From Streptomyces cucumeris (GTDB lineage: Bacteria; Actinomycetota; Actinomycetes; Streptomycetales; Streptomycetaceae): 64,000 nt of DNA. The position numbers and the translations under genes were made by a program. The stretch lies in assembly GCF_024295805.1 (NCBI RefSeq), contig NZ_JANCLX010000002.1:100720-164719 (forward strand), written 5' to 3'. Below are positions 15,383 to 24,366 of this stretch, piece by piece (positions within the stretch are counted from its first letter, which is position 1; each line of letters opens with the position of its first letter). Below the pieces are notes generated by a model, which was not told the origin of the DNA, made no database searches, and saw nothing but the letters and a program-made list of their open reading frames with translations.

Positions 15383-17677
15383 TCACCGTACGGCTTCCCG
15401 GGCCCGCAGGGAGTCCACCTCACCGGTGCGCTTGAGCTTCTGCCACGGCAGCAGGGCGCCGGTCGCGGCCGTCATACAGGAGTGCAGCAGCACCAGGTAC
15501 ATGAGCTGGCGGTAGGCGATCTGCTGGAGCGGCAGCACCAGCAGCGCCCGGTAGCGCTCCCGGTCCAGCCGGAACGCGTACGCCGCGCCCAGCAACTGCA
15601 CCAGCATCAGCGCGCCCCAGGCCAGGGCCGAGCGCTCCGGGTCCAGGAAGACCAGGCCGTACAGCGTGAACAGGTCGATCAGCGGCGCGCACAGCGGGGT
15701 GACGATCTGGAAGAGCACCACCAGCGGCATCCCCACCCGGCCGAACCGCCCGGAGGGCCCCCGGTCGACGATCGAGCGGCGGTGCTTCCACAACGCCTGC
15801 ATGGTGCCGTAGCTCCAGCGGTAGCGCTGCTTCCACAACTGGCCGAGGGTGCCCGGCGCCTCGGTCCAGGCGCGGGCGTACTCCTGGTAGACCACCCGCC
15901 ATCCGGCCCGGTGCAGGGCGATGGTGATGTCGGTGTCCTCGGCCAGGGTGTCCGCGCTCATGCCCCCGGCGTCCAGCACCGCCCGGCGTCGGAAGGCACC
16001 GATCGCGCCGGGGATGGTCGGCATACAGCGCAGCAGGTCGTACATCCGCCGGTCCAGGTTGAACCCCATCACGTACTCGATGTGCTGCCAGGCACCGATC
16101 AGCTTGTCCCGGTTGCCGACCTTGGCGTTGCCCGCGACCGCGCCGACACGGGGGTCGGCGAAGGGGCGGACCAGCTCGCGGACGGTGGCCGGTTCGAAGA
16201 CGGTGTCACCGTCCATCATCACGATCAGGTCGTGGCGGGCGTGGGCGATGCCGTGGTTGAGGGCGGCGGGTTTGCCCGCGTTGGGCTGGCGCAGCACCCG
16301 GACGTTGGGCAGCGCCATGGCCTCCACGATCTCGGCGGTGCCGTCGGTGGAGCCGTCGTCCACGACCACGATCTCGATCGGATGGGTGCTGGCGGCCAGC
16401 GAGGTCAGGGTGTTGGCGATGCACTCTTTCTCGTTGTACGCGGGCACGATCACGCTCACCGGGTCGTCCACCTGCTGCACCAGCCGGTAGCGCCGCCGGG
16501 CCCGGGTGTGGTGGTGCCAGGAGGCCAGGCCCGCCATCATCAGCAGCCGCCCGACCACGGCGGCGCCGACCAGCCCCAGCAGCCCGGCCAGACACGGTAC
16601 GGCGGCCTGGGTGAGCGAGGCGGCCCGGATCAGCGCCCGGCCCTGCCAGACATGGGCGGTTCCGGCGGGGTGGTTGGCGCTGGGGGCGCCGAGCGCGCCG
16701 GTGACGGTGGTGAAGGAGTAGCCCTTCTCCTTCATCCGGCCGATGTACCGGTCCAGGGCCCGTACGGTGCGGGAGCGGTTGCCGCCCGCGTCGTGGAACA
16801 GGACGGAGGCGCCCTTTCCGGCGTGCGGTGTGGCGTTGCGGACGATGTCCCGGACCGGGGGCCGCCGCCAGTCCTCGCTGTCGGCGTCCACGAACGCGCT
16901 GATGTAGCCCTTGGCGCCGATATGCCGCTGGACCGGCCAGGTGCGGTCGTCCAGCGCGCTGACCTCGGAGGCGTACGGCGCACGGAACAGCGAGCTGGTG
17001 ATGGCCGCGGCGCCCGCCAGGGCCAGCTGGGACTGGGCCAGTTCGCGGTCGATCCGGCCGGTGTCCTGGTACGTCAGATCGATATGGGAGAAGGTGTGCA
17101 CCCCGATCTCATGGCCCGCCCGGCGCATCCGGCGCACCAGTTCGGGGTGGCGGACCACCATCTGGCCCACGACGAAGAAGGTGCCGGGCACCCGGTGTCT
17201 GCGCAGCACCGCCAGGATCTCCGGCGTCCAGCGCGGGTCCGGGCCGTCGTCGAAGGTGAGCGCCACGGTCCGGGTGGGGATGGTGTGCTCGGTCGCCCTG
17301 CCGTGCCGGTCGAAGGTGAGCACCGGGCCGCCGTGGCGCAGCCGGTCGGGGACGCTGTGCGAGGGGTGCGACCGGTGGACGCGGGCGTCGTTGCCGACCT
17401 CGGCGTGCAGATAGCCGTCCAGCAGCAGTCCGCAGACCACCGCGAGCAGGGTGGCGAGGGCCAGCACCGTACGGATCCGGGTCCTCAGCCCGGTCCGGGC
17501 CCTGGTCCTGGTCCTGGTCCGGGCTCTGGTCCGGGTCCGCGCGGCTCTGCCGCGGAACCTGCCACGGCGCCCCGCACCGGAGGTGCGGGGCGCCGGTGGG
17601 GGCGCGGTGGCCGGTCGGGGTGCGGGGAGGCCGCGACGGCGTGGCCGGGGGAGTTTCGGCTGTCTGCCGAAGGTCAT
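15383..17677 (-). CDS. MatB-like polysaccharide deacetylase / GT2 glycosyltransferase
   Basis: 764-residue membrane synthase. A basic cytoplasmic N-terminus with an Arg-Thr repeat (about 46-71) precedes the first helix (about 71-88). An extracellular NodB-type deacetylase (about 120-310) follows, with TFDDGPDP, HTFSHIDL, RAPYAS and FHDAGG. After a helix comes a cytoplasmic GT2 domain (SVIVPAYNEKE, VVDDGSTDGT, MMDGDT, EDTD, QRYRWSYG), then several C-terminal helices. This matches S. coelicolor MatB, linked to a poly-N-acetylglucosamine-like adhesive polymer and pellet formation. Its ATG overlaps the stop of the upstream MatA-like gene by 4 nt (ATGA). The locus is not the S. coelicolor matAB position as I recall it, so it may be a paralogue or relocated. 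Confidence 0.88.
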   Translation of the reverse strand: MTFGRQPKLPRPRRRGLPAPRPATAPPPAPRTSGAGRRGRFRGRAARTRTRARTRTRTRARTGLRTRIRTVLALATLLAVVCGLLLDGYLHAEVGNDARVHRSHPSHSVPDRLRHGGPVLTFDRHGRATEHTIPTRTVALTFDDGPDPRWTPEILAVLRRHRVPGTFFVVGQMVVRHPELVRRMRRAGHEIGVHTFSHIDLTYQDTGRIDRELAQSQLALAGAAAITSSLFRAPYASEVSALDDRTWPVQRHIGAKGYISAFVDADSEDWRRPPVRDIVRNATPHAGKGASVLFHDAGGNRSRTVRALDRYIGRMKEKGYSFTTVTGALGAPSANHPAGTAHVWQGRALIRAASLTQAAVPCLAGLLGLVGAAVVGRLLMMAGLASWHHHTRARRRYRLVQQVDDPVSVIVPAYNEKECIANTLTSLAASTHPIEIVVVDDGSTDGTAEIVEAMALPNVRVLRQPNAGKPAALNHGIAHARHDLIVMMDGDTVFEPATVRELVRPFADPRVGAVAGNAKVGNRDKLIGAWQHIEYVMGFNLDRRMYDLLRCMPTIPGAIGAFRRRAVLDAGGMSADTLAEDTDITIALHRAGWRVVYQEYARAWTEAPGTLGQLWKQRYRWSYGTMQALWKHRRSIVDRGPSGRFGRVGMPLVVLFQIVTPLCAPLIDLFTLYGLVFLDPERSALAWGALMLVQLLGAAYAFRLDRERYRALLVLPLQQIAYRQLMYLVLLHSCMTAATGALLPWQKLKRTGEVDSLRAREAVR
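17470..17540 (-). repeat. Degenerate 6-bp repeat encoding an Arg-Thr/Arg-Ala tract
   Basis: Variants of a GGTCCT/GGTCCG hexamer repeat here and encode about 25 alternating Arg and Thr/Ala residues immediately before the first membrane helix of the MatB-like synthase. The unit is a multiple of three, so slippage would change tract length in frame. Confidence 0.7.
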
Positions 17678-18633
17678 GACGGCGTGTTCCAGTTCCGCGG
17701 AACGCCGGGCGGCCGGGCTCCGGCAGCGGGATGGGCCGGGTTCAGCGGCCGCTGCGCCTGCGGATTGCGGGGCACCGGATTCCACCCGGGGTACTGGGGG
17801 CGGGCGGCCCCCGCGGCGGGCGGCCGGGCGGCCGGTGGCCGGGCGGCGGGTGGCCGGTTGACCGGGATGTGCGCCGCGCCCCCGCCCGGCTGTACGGGAC
17901 CGGTGGGCCGCGGGTACCAGGAGGGCCTCTGGTACCAGGAGGGCAACTGGGGCAAGGCCGGACGGGGATTCTCGGGGCGCCGGACGGGCTCGGGGCGATG
18001 GGGCCGCGCGGCGTGGTGCCCCGCCTTCCGTGCGGCGGGGCGGGTGCGCCGGTGCTCGCGGTGCGCGGTGCGCTTCTCGCCGGTGGCCGCGGTGCGTGAC
18101 GGAGTCTGGCCCCGGGCCTTCTTCCCGGCGCGCTCCGGGGCGTCGGCGCGTACCCGGACGGCGGGTTCGGCGGCCGCCGGACGGGGCCGGGCCGCGGCGG
18201 GCGGCTCCGGCGAGGCGGGCTTCCCGAGCGCCGGCGGGCGCACGTCCCGCACCGAGGTGCCGCCGGTGTCCGCGCCGTCGGCACGGTGCCCGTGCGGCCG
18301 CGGACCGTGCCGGGTCCCGTCCCGGGGCGGGGACGGCGGCCGGTGCTCCGGTTGGATCCGCTCCACCCCGCCCTGCGGTTTCCGGCCGAACGCCTCCGTG
18401 GAGATCGGCTGTCCCGGGATGAGCATCTCGGGAGCGAACGCGGTTCCTCCCGCGAAGCTCACCGCCAGGACCACCGAGTAGCCGAGGCAGACGGCCCCCG
18501 CGATCACACCCGCGTGCCGCACCAGACGGCCGCGTCGCCCGGAAGGATCGACGAACACCGGCCCTTTCCCGGCCACTTCGGGGCGGAGGGGTCGCGTAGG
18601 CACGCGCTCGACCACGTCTGACTGAGGATGCAT
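17674..18633 (-). CDS. MatA-like proline/arginine-rich membrane-anchored protein
   Basis: 319-residue protein. A short cytoplasmic N-terminus precedes one membrane helix (about residues 40-62, AGVIAGAVCLGYSVVLAVSF). The remaining roughly 250 residues are Pro/Arg/Ala/Gly-rich and extracellular, with near-tandem RPPAA repeats near 270-285 and Trp/Tyr-Pro motifs. No enzyme domain is recognised. Coupling to the MatB-like synthase by a 4-nt ATGA overlap and the arrangement itself suggest the MatA partner of a two-gene polymer system. Identification rests mainly on context, because low-complexity sequence is weak evidence of homology. Confidence 0.65.
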   Translation of the reverse strand: MHPQSDVVERVPTRPLRPEVAGKGPVFVDPSGRRGRLVRHAGVIAGAVCLGYSVVLAVSFAGGTAFAPEMLIPGQPISTEAFGRKPQGGVERIQPEHRPPSPPRDGTRHGPRPHGHRADGADTGGTSVRDVRPPALGKPASPEPPAAARPRPAAAEPAVRVRADAPERAGKKARGQTPSRTAATGEKRTAHREHRRTRPAARKAGHHAARPHRPEPVRRPENPRPALPQLPSWYQRPSWYPRPTGPVQPGGGAAHIPVNRPPAARPPAARPPAAGAARPQYPGWNPVPRNPQAQRPLNPAHPAAGARPPGVPRNWNTPS

Positions 18634-18821
18634 GAGCGAGAGGCTAGTCCAGGAAATACGACTTGAGACATATCAGTCAAACATGCGGTGTGTCATAGTT
18701 CGTTCCATTTCTCGGATATGCGAGGTTTGCGGTGGAGGGCGGCACGGGGGCGGAGTTCCCCGCCGCCCATCACCCCCGAACCGGACATCACCCCCGAACA
18801 CCACCGACAGGAGCGAGAGCC

Positions 18822-19889
18822 ATGAGGGCCAGCCCTCGCATGAGCGGAATCGCCGTGGCAGGCGCCGTGGTCTGCGCCACCATCGCCGTATGGGCCGGAC
18901 AGCAGGAGCCACCGGAACCGCGCACCCGGGTGGCCGCGCCCGTGCGGAGCCCGCAGCCGGCCCCGCCGCCCCCCGCCGCCTTCGTCCCGTACGTCAGCGC
19001 CTGGTCCGAGACGGGGTACGACATGGCCGCCGCGGCGGGGCGCGGGGTCAAGGAGTTCACCCTCGGCTTCGTCGTCGCGGGCGACGGCTGCGCCCCGGTC
19101 TGGGACGGCGGCACCACCCTGGACGACCGGGCGCTGGATGCCCGGATCGAGGAGGTGCGCCGCGCGGGCGGTGACGTCCGGGTCTCCTTCGGCGGTGCCG
19201 ACGGCACCGAGCTGAGCACCGCGTGCACCGATGTCTCCGAACTCGCCGCGGCCTACACCGAGGTGATCGAGCGCTACGGGCTGACCAAGGCGGACTTCGA
19301 CATCGAGGGCGGCGGTCTCGCCGACCCCGCCGCGGCCGCCCGCCGAGCCCAGGCCATCGCCCTGCTCCAGCGCACCCACGAGGGCCTGGACGTCTCCTTC
19401 ACCCTGCCGGCCATGCCCGACGGGCTGACGGCGCCGAGCACCGCCCAGTTGGAGGCGGCCAGGGACGAGGGCGTCACCGTCTCGGCGGTGAACATCATGG
19501 CGATGAACTACAGCGGTGCGCACACCGGCGACATGGGCGACTACGCGATGCGGGCGGCGACCGCCGCCCAGGCCCGGGTGCGCGGGGTGCTCGGACTCTC
19601 CGACGAGGCGGCGTGGAAGGCCCTCGGGGTGACGCCGATGATCGGGCTCAACGATGTCTCCGGCGAGGTGTTCACGCTGGAGGACGCGGCCGAGCTGGCC
19701 CGGTTCGCCGCGGAGAAGGGGATCGGGCGGCTGTCGATGTGGTCCGCGGAACGCGACCGGCCGTGCCCCGACGCGGAGGAGGACGGCCGGTACCCGGACG
19801 CCGAGCAGGACCCCGGGGCCACCCCGGAGAACCGGTGCAGCGGTATCGCCCAGCGGCCCGGGGCCTTCGAGGCGGTGCTCAGGGGCTGA
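18822..19889 (+). CDS. Secreted GH18-type chitinase-like glycosidase
   Basis: 355-residue protein with an N-terminal hydrophobic signal or anchor (about residues 8-22), a Pro-rich linker, and a single GH18 TIM barrel (about 50-340). The GH18 catalytic motif DxDxE appears as ADFDIEGGG near residue 165. MNYSG and WSAERDR fit the later barrel strands. ATG 18822 is preceded by GGAG at 18810-18813. No separate chitin-binding domain is seen. It is divergent from the MatA/MatB-like pair across 188 bp, so it may trim the polymer they make; general chitin turnover is the alternative. Confidence 0.85.
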   Translation: MRASPRMSGIAVAGAVVCATIAVWAGQQEPPEPRTRVAAPVRSPQPAPPPPAAFVPYVSAWSETGYDMAAAAGRGVKEFTLGFVVAGDGCAPVWDGGTTLDDRALDARIEEVRRAGGDVRVSFGGADGTELSTACTDVSELAAAYTEVIERYGLTKADFDIEGGGLADPAAAARRAQAIALLQRTHEGLDVSFTLPAMPDGLTAPSTAQLEAARDEGVTVSAVNIMAMNYSGAHTGDMGDYAMRAATAAQARVRGVLGLSDEAAWKALGVTPMIGLNDVSGEVFTLEDAAELARFAAEKGIGRLSMWSAERDRPCPDAEEDGRYPDAEQDPGATPENRCSGIAQRPGAFEAVLRG

Positions 19890-19921
19890 CCGGGACCAGG
19901 GCCGGGATCGGGGACCGACGG

Positions 19922-19960
19922 CCGGGGGCCGGGACGGCGCACCGCCGTCCCGGCCCCCGG
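19922..19960. terminator. 18-bp perfect stem between GH18 and fumB genes
   Basis: CCGGGGGCCGGGACGGCG (19922-19939) pairs perfectly with 19943-19960 across a 3-nt loop (cac). It separates the convergent GH18 and class I fumarase genes and probably ends both transcripts. Confidence 0.9.
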
Positions 19961-19969
19961 ATCCGTCCG

Positions 19970-21646
19970 TCAGGCGCCCTGGCGCACCGGGATGCCGGCG
20001 ACGAAGGGCTGCGCGGGGCCGGGGTCGGTGAAGAAGTCGTTGCCCTTGTCGTCCACCACGATGAACGCCGGGAAGTCCTCGACCTCGATCTTCCAGACCG
20101 CCTCCATGCCGAGCTCCTCGTACTCGAGGACCTCGACCTTCTTGATGCAGTCCTGGGCCAGCCGCGCCGCCGGGCCGCCGATCGAGCCCAGGTAGAAGCC
20201 GCCGTGCGCGGCGCAGGCGTCGGTGACCTGCTGTGAGCGGTTGCCCTTGGCCAGCATGACCTTCGAGCCCCCGGCGGCCTGGAACTGCTCGACGTAGGCG
20301 TCCATCCGGCCCGCCGTCGTCGGACCGAACGAACCGGAGGCGTAGCCCTCGGGCGTCTTGGCCGGGCCCGCGTAGTAGACCGGGTGGTTCTTCAGGTACT
20401 CCGGCATCTCCTCGCCCGCGTCCAGCCGCTCCTTGATCTTCGCGTGCGCGATGTCACGGGCGACGACCAGCGTGCCGGTCAGCGAGAGCCGGGTCTTGAC
20501 CGGGTGCCTGGTCAGCTCGGCCAGCACGTCGTCCATCGGCCGGTTGAGGTCGATGGCGACCGCGTCCAGGTCCGGGCCCGCGCCCTTGGTGAGCTCCTCG
20601 TCGGTGGTGTCCGGGAGGAAGCGCGCCGGGTCGGTCTCCAGCTGCTCCAGGAAGACGCCCTCGGGGGTGATCTTCGCGAGCGCCTGGCGGTCGGCCGAGC
20701 AGGAGACGGCGATGGCCACCGGGCAGGACGCGCCGTGCCGGGGCAGCCGGACGACCCGGACGTCGTGGCAGAAGTACTTGCCGCCGAACTGCGCCCCGAT
20801 CCCGATCTTCTGCGTCAGCTCGAAGACCTTCTCCTCCAGCTCCTTGTCGCGGAAGCCGTGGCCGGTCGGGGAGCCTGAAGCGGGCAGTTCGTCGAGGTAG
20901 TGCGCCGAGGCGTACTTGGCGGTCTTGAGCGCGTACTCGGCGCTGGTGCCGCCCACCACGATGGCCAGGTGGTACGGCGGGCACGCGGCGGTGCCCAGCG
21001 AGCGGATCTTCTCCTCCAGGAACTTCATCATCGATGCCTCGTTCAGCACCGCCTTCGTCTCCTGGTAGAGGAAGGACTTGTTGGCCGAGCCGCCGCCCTT
21101 GGCCATGAAGAGGAACTTGTAGGCGCCGCCGTCGGTCGCGTACAGCTCGATCTGCGCGGGCAGGTTGGAGCCGGTGTTCTTCTCGTCCCACATGGTCAGC
21201 GGGGCCATCTGGGAGTAGCGCAGGTTGAGCTCGGTGTAGGCGTCGTAGACACCGCGCGAGAGGGCCTCCTCGTCGCGGCCCTCGGTCAGCACCTGCTGAC
21301 CGCGCTTGCCCATCACGATCGCGGTACCGGTGTCCTGGCACATCGGCAGGACGCCCGCCGCCGCGATGTTCGCGTTCTTCAGCAGGTCCAGCGCGACGAA
21401 CCGGTCGTTGGCGCTGGCCTCCGGGTCGTCGAGGATCCGGCGGAGCTGGGCGAGGTGGGCCGGGCGCAGATAGTGCGAGATGTCGTGCATCGCCTCGGCC
21501 GCCAGCTTGCGCAGGGCTTCCGGCTCGACCTTCAGGAAGGTGCGACCGTCGGCCTCGAAGGTGCTCACGCCCTCCGACGTCACCAGGCGGTACGGCGTGG
21601 TGTCCTCGCCCAGAGGCAGCAGATCCGTGTAGGCAAACTCAGGCAT
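19970..21646 (-). CDS. fumB: Fumarate hydratase class I (Fe-S dependent)
   Basis: 558-residue class I fumarase with the N-terminal 4Fe-4S catalytic domain and C-terminal domain fused, as in E. coli FumA/FumB. The conserved [15 protein letters not shown] lies near residue 107. Other candidate cluster cysteines are in AACPPYH (about 230) and [12 protein letters not shown] (about 315). It is oxygen- and peroxide-sensitive, unlike FumC nearby. I favour ATG 21646 because GAGGA sits about 10 nt upstream; ATG 21655, nine bases earlier, sits too close to the same site. It converges with the GH18 gene. Confidence 0.95.
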   Translation of the reverse strand: MPEFAYTDLLPLGEDTTPYRLVTSEGVSTFEADGRTFLKVEPEALRKLAAEAMHDISHYLRPAHLAQLRRILDDPEASANDRFVALDLLKNANIAAAGVLPMCQDTGTAIVMGKRGQQVLTEGRDEEALSRGVYDAYTELNLRYSQMAPLTMWDEKNTGSNLPAQIELYATDGGAYKFLFMAKGGGSANKSFLYQETKAVLNEASMMKFLEEKIRSLGTAACPPYHLAIVVGGTSAEYALKTAKYASAHYLDELPASGSPTGHGFRDKELEEKVFELTQKIGIGAQFGGKYFCHDVRVVRLPRHGASCPVAIAVSCSADRQALAKITPEGVFLEQLETDPARFLPDTTDEELTKGAGPDLDAVAIDLNRPMDDVLAELTRHPVKTRLSLTGTLVVARDIAHAKIKERLDAGEEMPEYLKNHPVYYAGPAKTPEGYASGSFGPTTAGRMDAYVEQFQAAGGSKVMLAKGNRSQQVTDACAAHGGFYLGSIGGPAARLAQDCIKKVEVLEYEELGMEAVWKIEVEDFPAFIVVDDKGNDFFTDPGPAQPFVAGIPVRQGA

Positions 21647-21778
21647 TCCGGCCATTCCTCACTCGGCAGACAGGGCTGACAACGACGGCAGCGCCCACCA
21701 GATTAGAACGGCGCGGCGGGGTGGTGGCGGTGAGGTAAGGCTCAGTCGCCTCCCGGGGGCGGGACCGTGAAACCCCTA

Positions 21779-21796
21779 GTCGCGATCTATCGCGAC
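21779..21796. promoter_or_regulatory. Perfect palindrome overlapping DUF1707-gene promoter
   Basis: GTCGCGAT (21779-21786), CT, ATCGCGAC (21789-21796) is an 18-bp perfect inverted repeat. It is followed by GGGTACGCTGATCAC and the GTG start at 21813. TACGCT looks like a -10 element only about 8 bp before the start, so the palindrome would cover the -35/-10 spacer and the message may be leaderless. Confidence 0.65.
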
Positions 21797-21812
21797 TGGG
21801 TACGCTGATCAC

Positions 21813-22508
21813 GTGGATGAGCAGCAGCCGGTGCCCCTGGCCAAGTCCCCTGCCGATGCGGCGCCCTCGCCCGTGGCGCACACCGCCGTGGCGCACACCG
21901 CGCCCGCGCACTCGCCGCTGCGCGCTTCCGATGCGGACCGCGACCGGATCGCGGACATCCTGCGGGAGGCCCTCGCCGAGGGACGGCTCGACCCGGAGGA
22001 GCACGCGGAGCGGATCGACGCGGTCTACCGCGCCAAGACCCTCGGTGAACTGGAGCCCCTGGTCCGCGATCTGCCCGCGGCGCCGGGCCGCGGCGCAGGA
22101 CCGGAGGCGGTCCGCGGCGGCGCCGATCCCTCCCGTACCCCTCCCGCCGCGGAGAATCTGGTGGCGATCTTCGGCGGGGCGGCGCGCAAGGGCCGCTGGC
22201 GGGTCCGCCGCAGGACCAACGCGCTGGTGCTGTTCGGCGGGGCGGAGATCGATCTGACCGAGGCGGTCTTCGAGCGGCGGGAGGTCGAGATCCGGGTGGC
22301 GGTGCTGTTCGGCGGTGTGGAGATCAAGGTCCCGGAGAACGTCACCCTGCACGGTTCGGGCGCCGGGATCTTCGGCGGTTTCGACGTTTCCCCCGCCGAG
22401 GCGCCGGATCCGGAGGCGCCGGTGATCCATGTCAGCGGATTCGCTCTCTTCGGAGGGGTGGAAGCACGGCCGAAGCGGGGTAAGCGACTGAAGAACCTGC
22501 GGTCGTAG
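21813..22508 (+). CDS. DUF1707 / LiaF-like C-terminal domain protein
   Basis: 231-residue protein. A Pro/Ala-rich N-terminus precedes a DUF1707 (SHOCT-like) domain at about residues 36-88 (LRASDADRDRIADILREALAEGRLDPEEHAERIDAVY). A LiaF-type beta-helical region (about 115-215) follows with repeated LFGGxEI/IFGG turns (VAIFGGA, LVLFGGAEI, AVLFGGVEI, GIFGGFDV, FALFGGVE). DUF1707 proteins are frequent in actinobacteria and often membrane-linked, but no membrane helix is seen here. The LiaF region suggests a link to envelope-stress sensing, which is inference. The GTG start lacks a Shine-Dalgarno. Confidence 0.85.
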   Translation: MDEQQPVPLAKSPADAAPSPVAHTAVAHTAPAHSPLRASDADRDRIADILREALAEGRLDPEEHAERIDAVYRAKTLGELEPLVRDLPAAPGRGAGPEAVRGGADPSRTPPAAENLVAIFGGAARKGRWRVRRRTNALVLFGGAEIDLTEAVFERREVEIRVAVLFGGVEIKVPENVTLHGSGAGIFGGFDVSPAEAPDPEAPVIHVSGFALFGGVEARPKRGKRLKNLRS

Positions 22509-22687
22509 TCCGGTGAAGCCCGGGCGAGCGCAGGGAATTTGCGGTCGGGACAACGGTGTGCATAAGCGCGCGCACAGCGGGTAAGGCTTGGTGCATCGTC
22601 TCTCGTACGGCTGATGGGGGTGCACACGGGGCCGTACGCCTTGAGGCGGGCAAGGGTGACCACCGGAGCCGTCGTCAGGAGTAGACC

Positions 22688-23044
22688 GTGCTGCAACCGC
22701 ATCAGCCCCTGCTGGACGCCGCCGTGCCCCCGCAGCGCATCCCCGCTCGGGATCAGGCCGGCCCCTGGCACTCGGAGGCGGTGTGCCGACGGGACGAGGC
22801 CGGGCTGTTCTTCGCTCCCTCCAAGGAGCCCACGGCTGCGCGGCTGTCGCGGGAAGAGGCCGCCAAGCGCGTCTGTGCGCGCTGCCCGGTCATGGTCGAG
22901 TGCAGGGAGCACGCGCTGTTGCAGCCCGAGCCGTACGGGGTGTGGGGCGGGCTGACCGCCGCCGAGCGCCGGGTCGTGCTGGCCCGCCGCCGCCGCCGGG
23001 AGGCCGAGCTCCAGCGCGCCATGCGGGTCGCCGCCGCGGGCTGA
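22688..23044 (+). CDS. wblI: WhiB-like Fe-S regulator WblI
   Basis: 118-residue Wbl protein. The 4Fe-4S cysteines are in AVCRRDEAGLFF (about residue 33) and VCARCPVMVEC (about 63, 66, 72). The GVWGG turn follows, then an Arg-rich C-terminal helix (ARRRRREAELQR) for DNA contact. Wbl proteins bind sigma factors and sense redox or nitric oxide. The GTG start has AGGAG about 6 nt upstream. The symbol rests on synteny: in S. coelicolor wblI lies between the DUF1707 gene and glpX, as here. The family assignment is certain, the exact paralogue less so. Confidence 0.88.
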   Translation: MLQPHQPLLDAAVPPQRIPARDQAGPWHSEAVCRRDEAGLFFAPSKEPTAARLSREEAAKRVCARCPVMVECREHALLQPEPYGVWGGLTAAERRVVLARRRRREAELQRAMRVAAAG

Positions 23045-23078
23045 GCGCTCCGACCGGCTCATCACACGCCACTCATCA

Positions 23079-23130
23079 CACACCACGGGACCGGGCCCAC
23101 CGCAGAGATGAGGCCCGGTCCCGTGGTGTG
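23079..23130. terminator. 19-bp perfect stem between wblI and glpX
   Basis: 23079-23097 pairs perfectly with 23112-23130 across a 14-nt loop. It separates two convergent genes and is the longest perfect stem I found in the window. Confidence 0.9.
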
Positions 23131-23157
23131 CGGCGTCGTCCGCCCCAGGGGTCCGTC

Positions 23158-24189
23158 CTAGCGGGCGCGCTCGAAGTCCACCGAGGCGTACGCGCGCAGC
23201 TTGGACAGCCGGTGGGTGGAGTCGATCTGCCGGATGGTCCCGGACTTGGACCGCATCACCAGCGACTGGGTGGTCGCGGTCTCCGCGCGGTACCGCACCC
23301 CGCGCAGCAGATCGCCGTCGGTGATACCGGTGGCGACGAAGAACACGTTGTCACCCTTGACCAGGTCGTCGGTCTGGAGCACCTGGTCCAGGTCGTGACC
23401 GGCGTCCAGGGCCCGCTGCTTCTCCTCGTCGTCCTTGGGCCACAGCTTGGCCTGGATGGTGCCGCCGAGGCACTTGATCGCACAGGCCGCGATGATGCCC
23501 TCCGGGGTGCCGCCCACGCCCAGCAGCAGATCCACGCCGGCGCCTTCGCGCACCGCCATGATCGCTCCGGCCACGTCGCCGTCCGAGATGAACTTGATGC
23601 GCGCGCCCGCCTCGCGGATCTCCTTGACGATGCCCTCGTGCCGGGGACGGTCCAGCACCACCACGGTGACGTCCTCGGGGCTGGACCGCTTGGCCTTGGC
23701 GATCCGCCGGATGTTCACCCCGGGCGGTGCGGTGATGTCGACGAACTCCGCCGCCTCCGGGCCGGTGACCAGCTTGTCCATGTAGAACACGGCCGACGGG
23801 TCGAACATCGTGCCGCGCTCGGCGACCGCGAGCACCGAGACCGCGTTGGCCATGCCCTTGGCGGTGAGGGTGGTGCCGTCCACCGGGTCCACCGCGACAT
23901 CGCACTCCGGGCCCGTGCCGTCGCCGACCCGCTCCCCGTTGTAGAGCATCGGCGCCTCGTCCTTCTCGCCCTCGCCGATGACCACGACGCCGTTCATCGA
24001 GACGGTGTGCACCAGCGAACGCATGGCCTTGACGGCGGCACCGTCGGCGCCGTTCTTGTCGCCACGGCCCACCCAGCGGCCGGAGGCCATGGCTCCCGCC
24101 TCGGTGACCCGGACGAGCTCCAGGGCGAGGTTGCGGTCGGGGGCCTCGGGGCTGACCTCGAGCTGGGACGGCAGATGATGCTCGGTCAT
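23158..24189 (-). CDS. glpX: Fructose-1,6-bisphosphatase class II
   Basis: 343-residue GlpX-type fructose-1,6-bisphosphatase (gluconeogenesis, Mn/Mg-dependent). The metal-binding motifs are [15 protein letters not shown] (about residue 72) and VDPVDGTTL (about 98), and a Gly-rich substrate loop [11 protein letters not shown] follows. Normal length. The ATG has AAAGGTGC about 7 nt upstream. It is divergent from the DUF4245 gene and convergent with wblI. It is likely the main FBPase of this organism, because actinobacteria usually lack the class I enzyme. Confidence 0.97.
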   Translation of the reverse strand: MTEHHLPSQLEVSPEAPDRNLALELVRVTEAGAMASGRWVGRGDKNGADGAAVKAMRSLVHTVSMNGVVVIGEGEKDEAPMLYNGERVGDGTGPECDVAVDPVDGTTLTAKGMANAVSVLAVAERGTMFDPSAVFYMDKLVTGPEAAEFVDITAPPGVNIRRIAKAKRSSPEDVTVVVLDRPRHEGIVKEIREAGARIKFISDGDVAGAIMAVREGAGVDLLLGVGGTPEGIIAACAIKCLGGTIQAKLWPKDDEEKQRALDAGHDLDQVLQTDDLVKGDNVFFVATGITDGDLLRGVRYRAETATTQSLVMRSKSGTIRQIDSTHRLSKLRAYASVDFERAR

Positions 24190-24366
24190 CGGAGCGCACC
24201 TTTCTGTACGGCGACGGCCGGAAGATCCCTCCTCGCCGTTCGACGGGCGAGCAGGGTGAGGGTGCTCATGACTTTATCCGTTGATTGCGAAGGTGAGCAG
24301 AGGACCCCACGCATGAGCGCGGCCCTGTTGCGGGGTACCGCGGCGGGATGAGGGACGATAGGGGAC

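Noticed and set aside
15482..18481. 999-codon + strand open frame over the MatB/MatA-like genes
   Set aside because: Antisense artefact of high GC; composition is His/Gln/Arg-rich nonsense and the minus strand encodes NodB and GT2 motifs with an ATGA junction.
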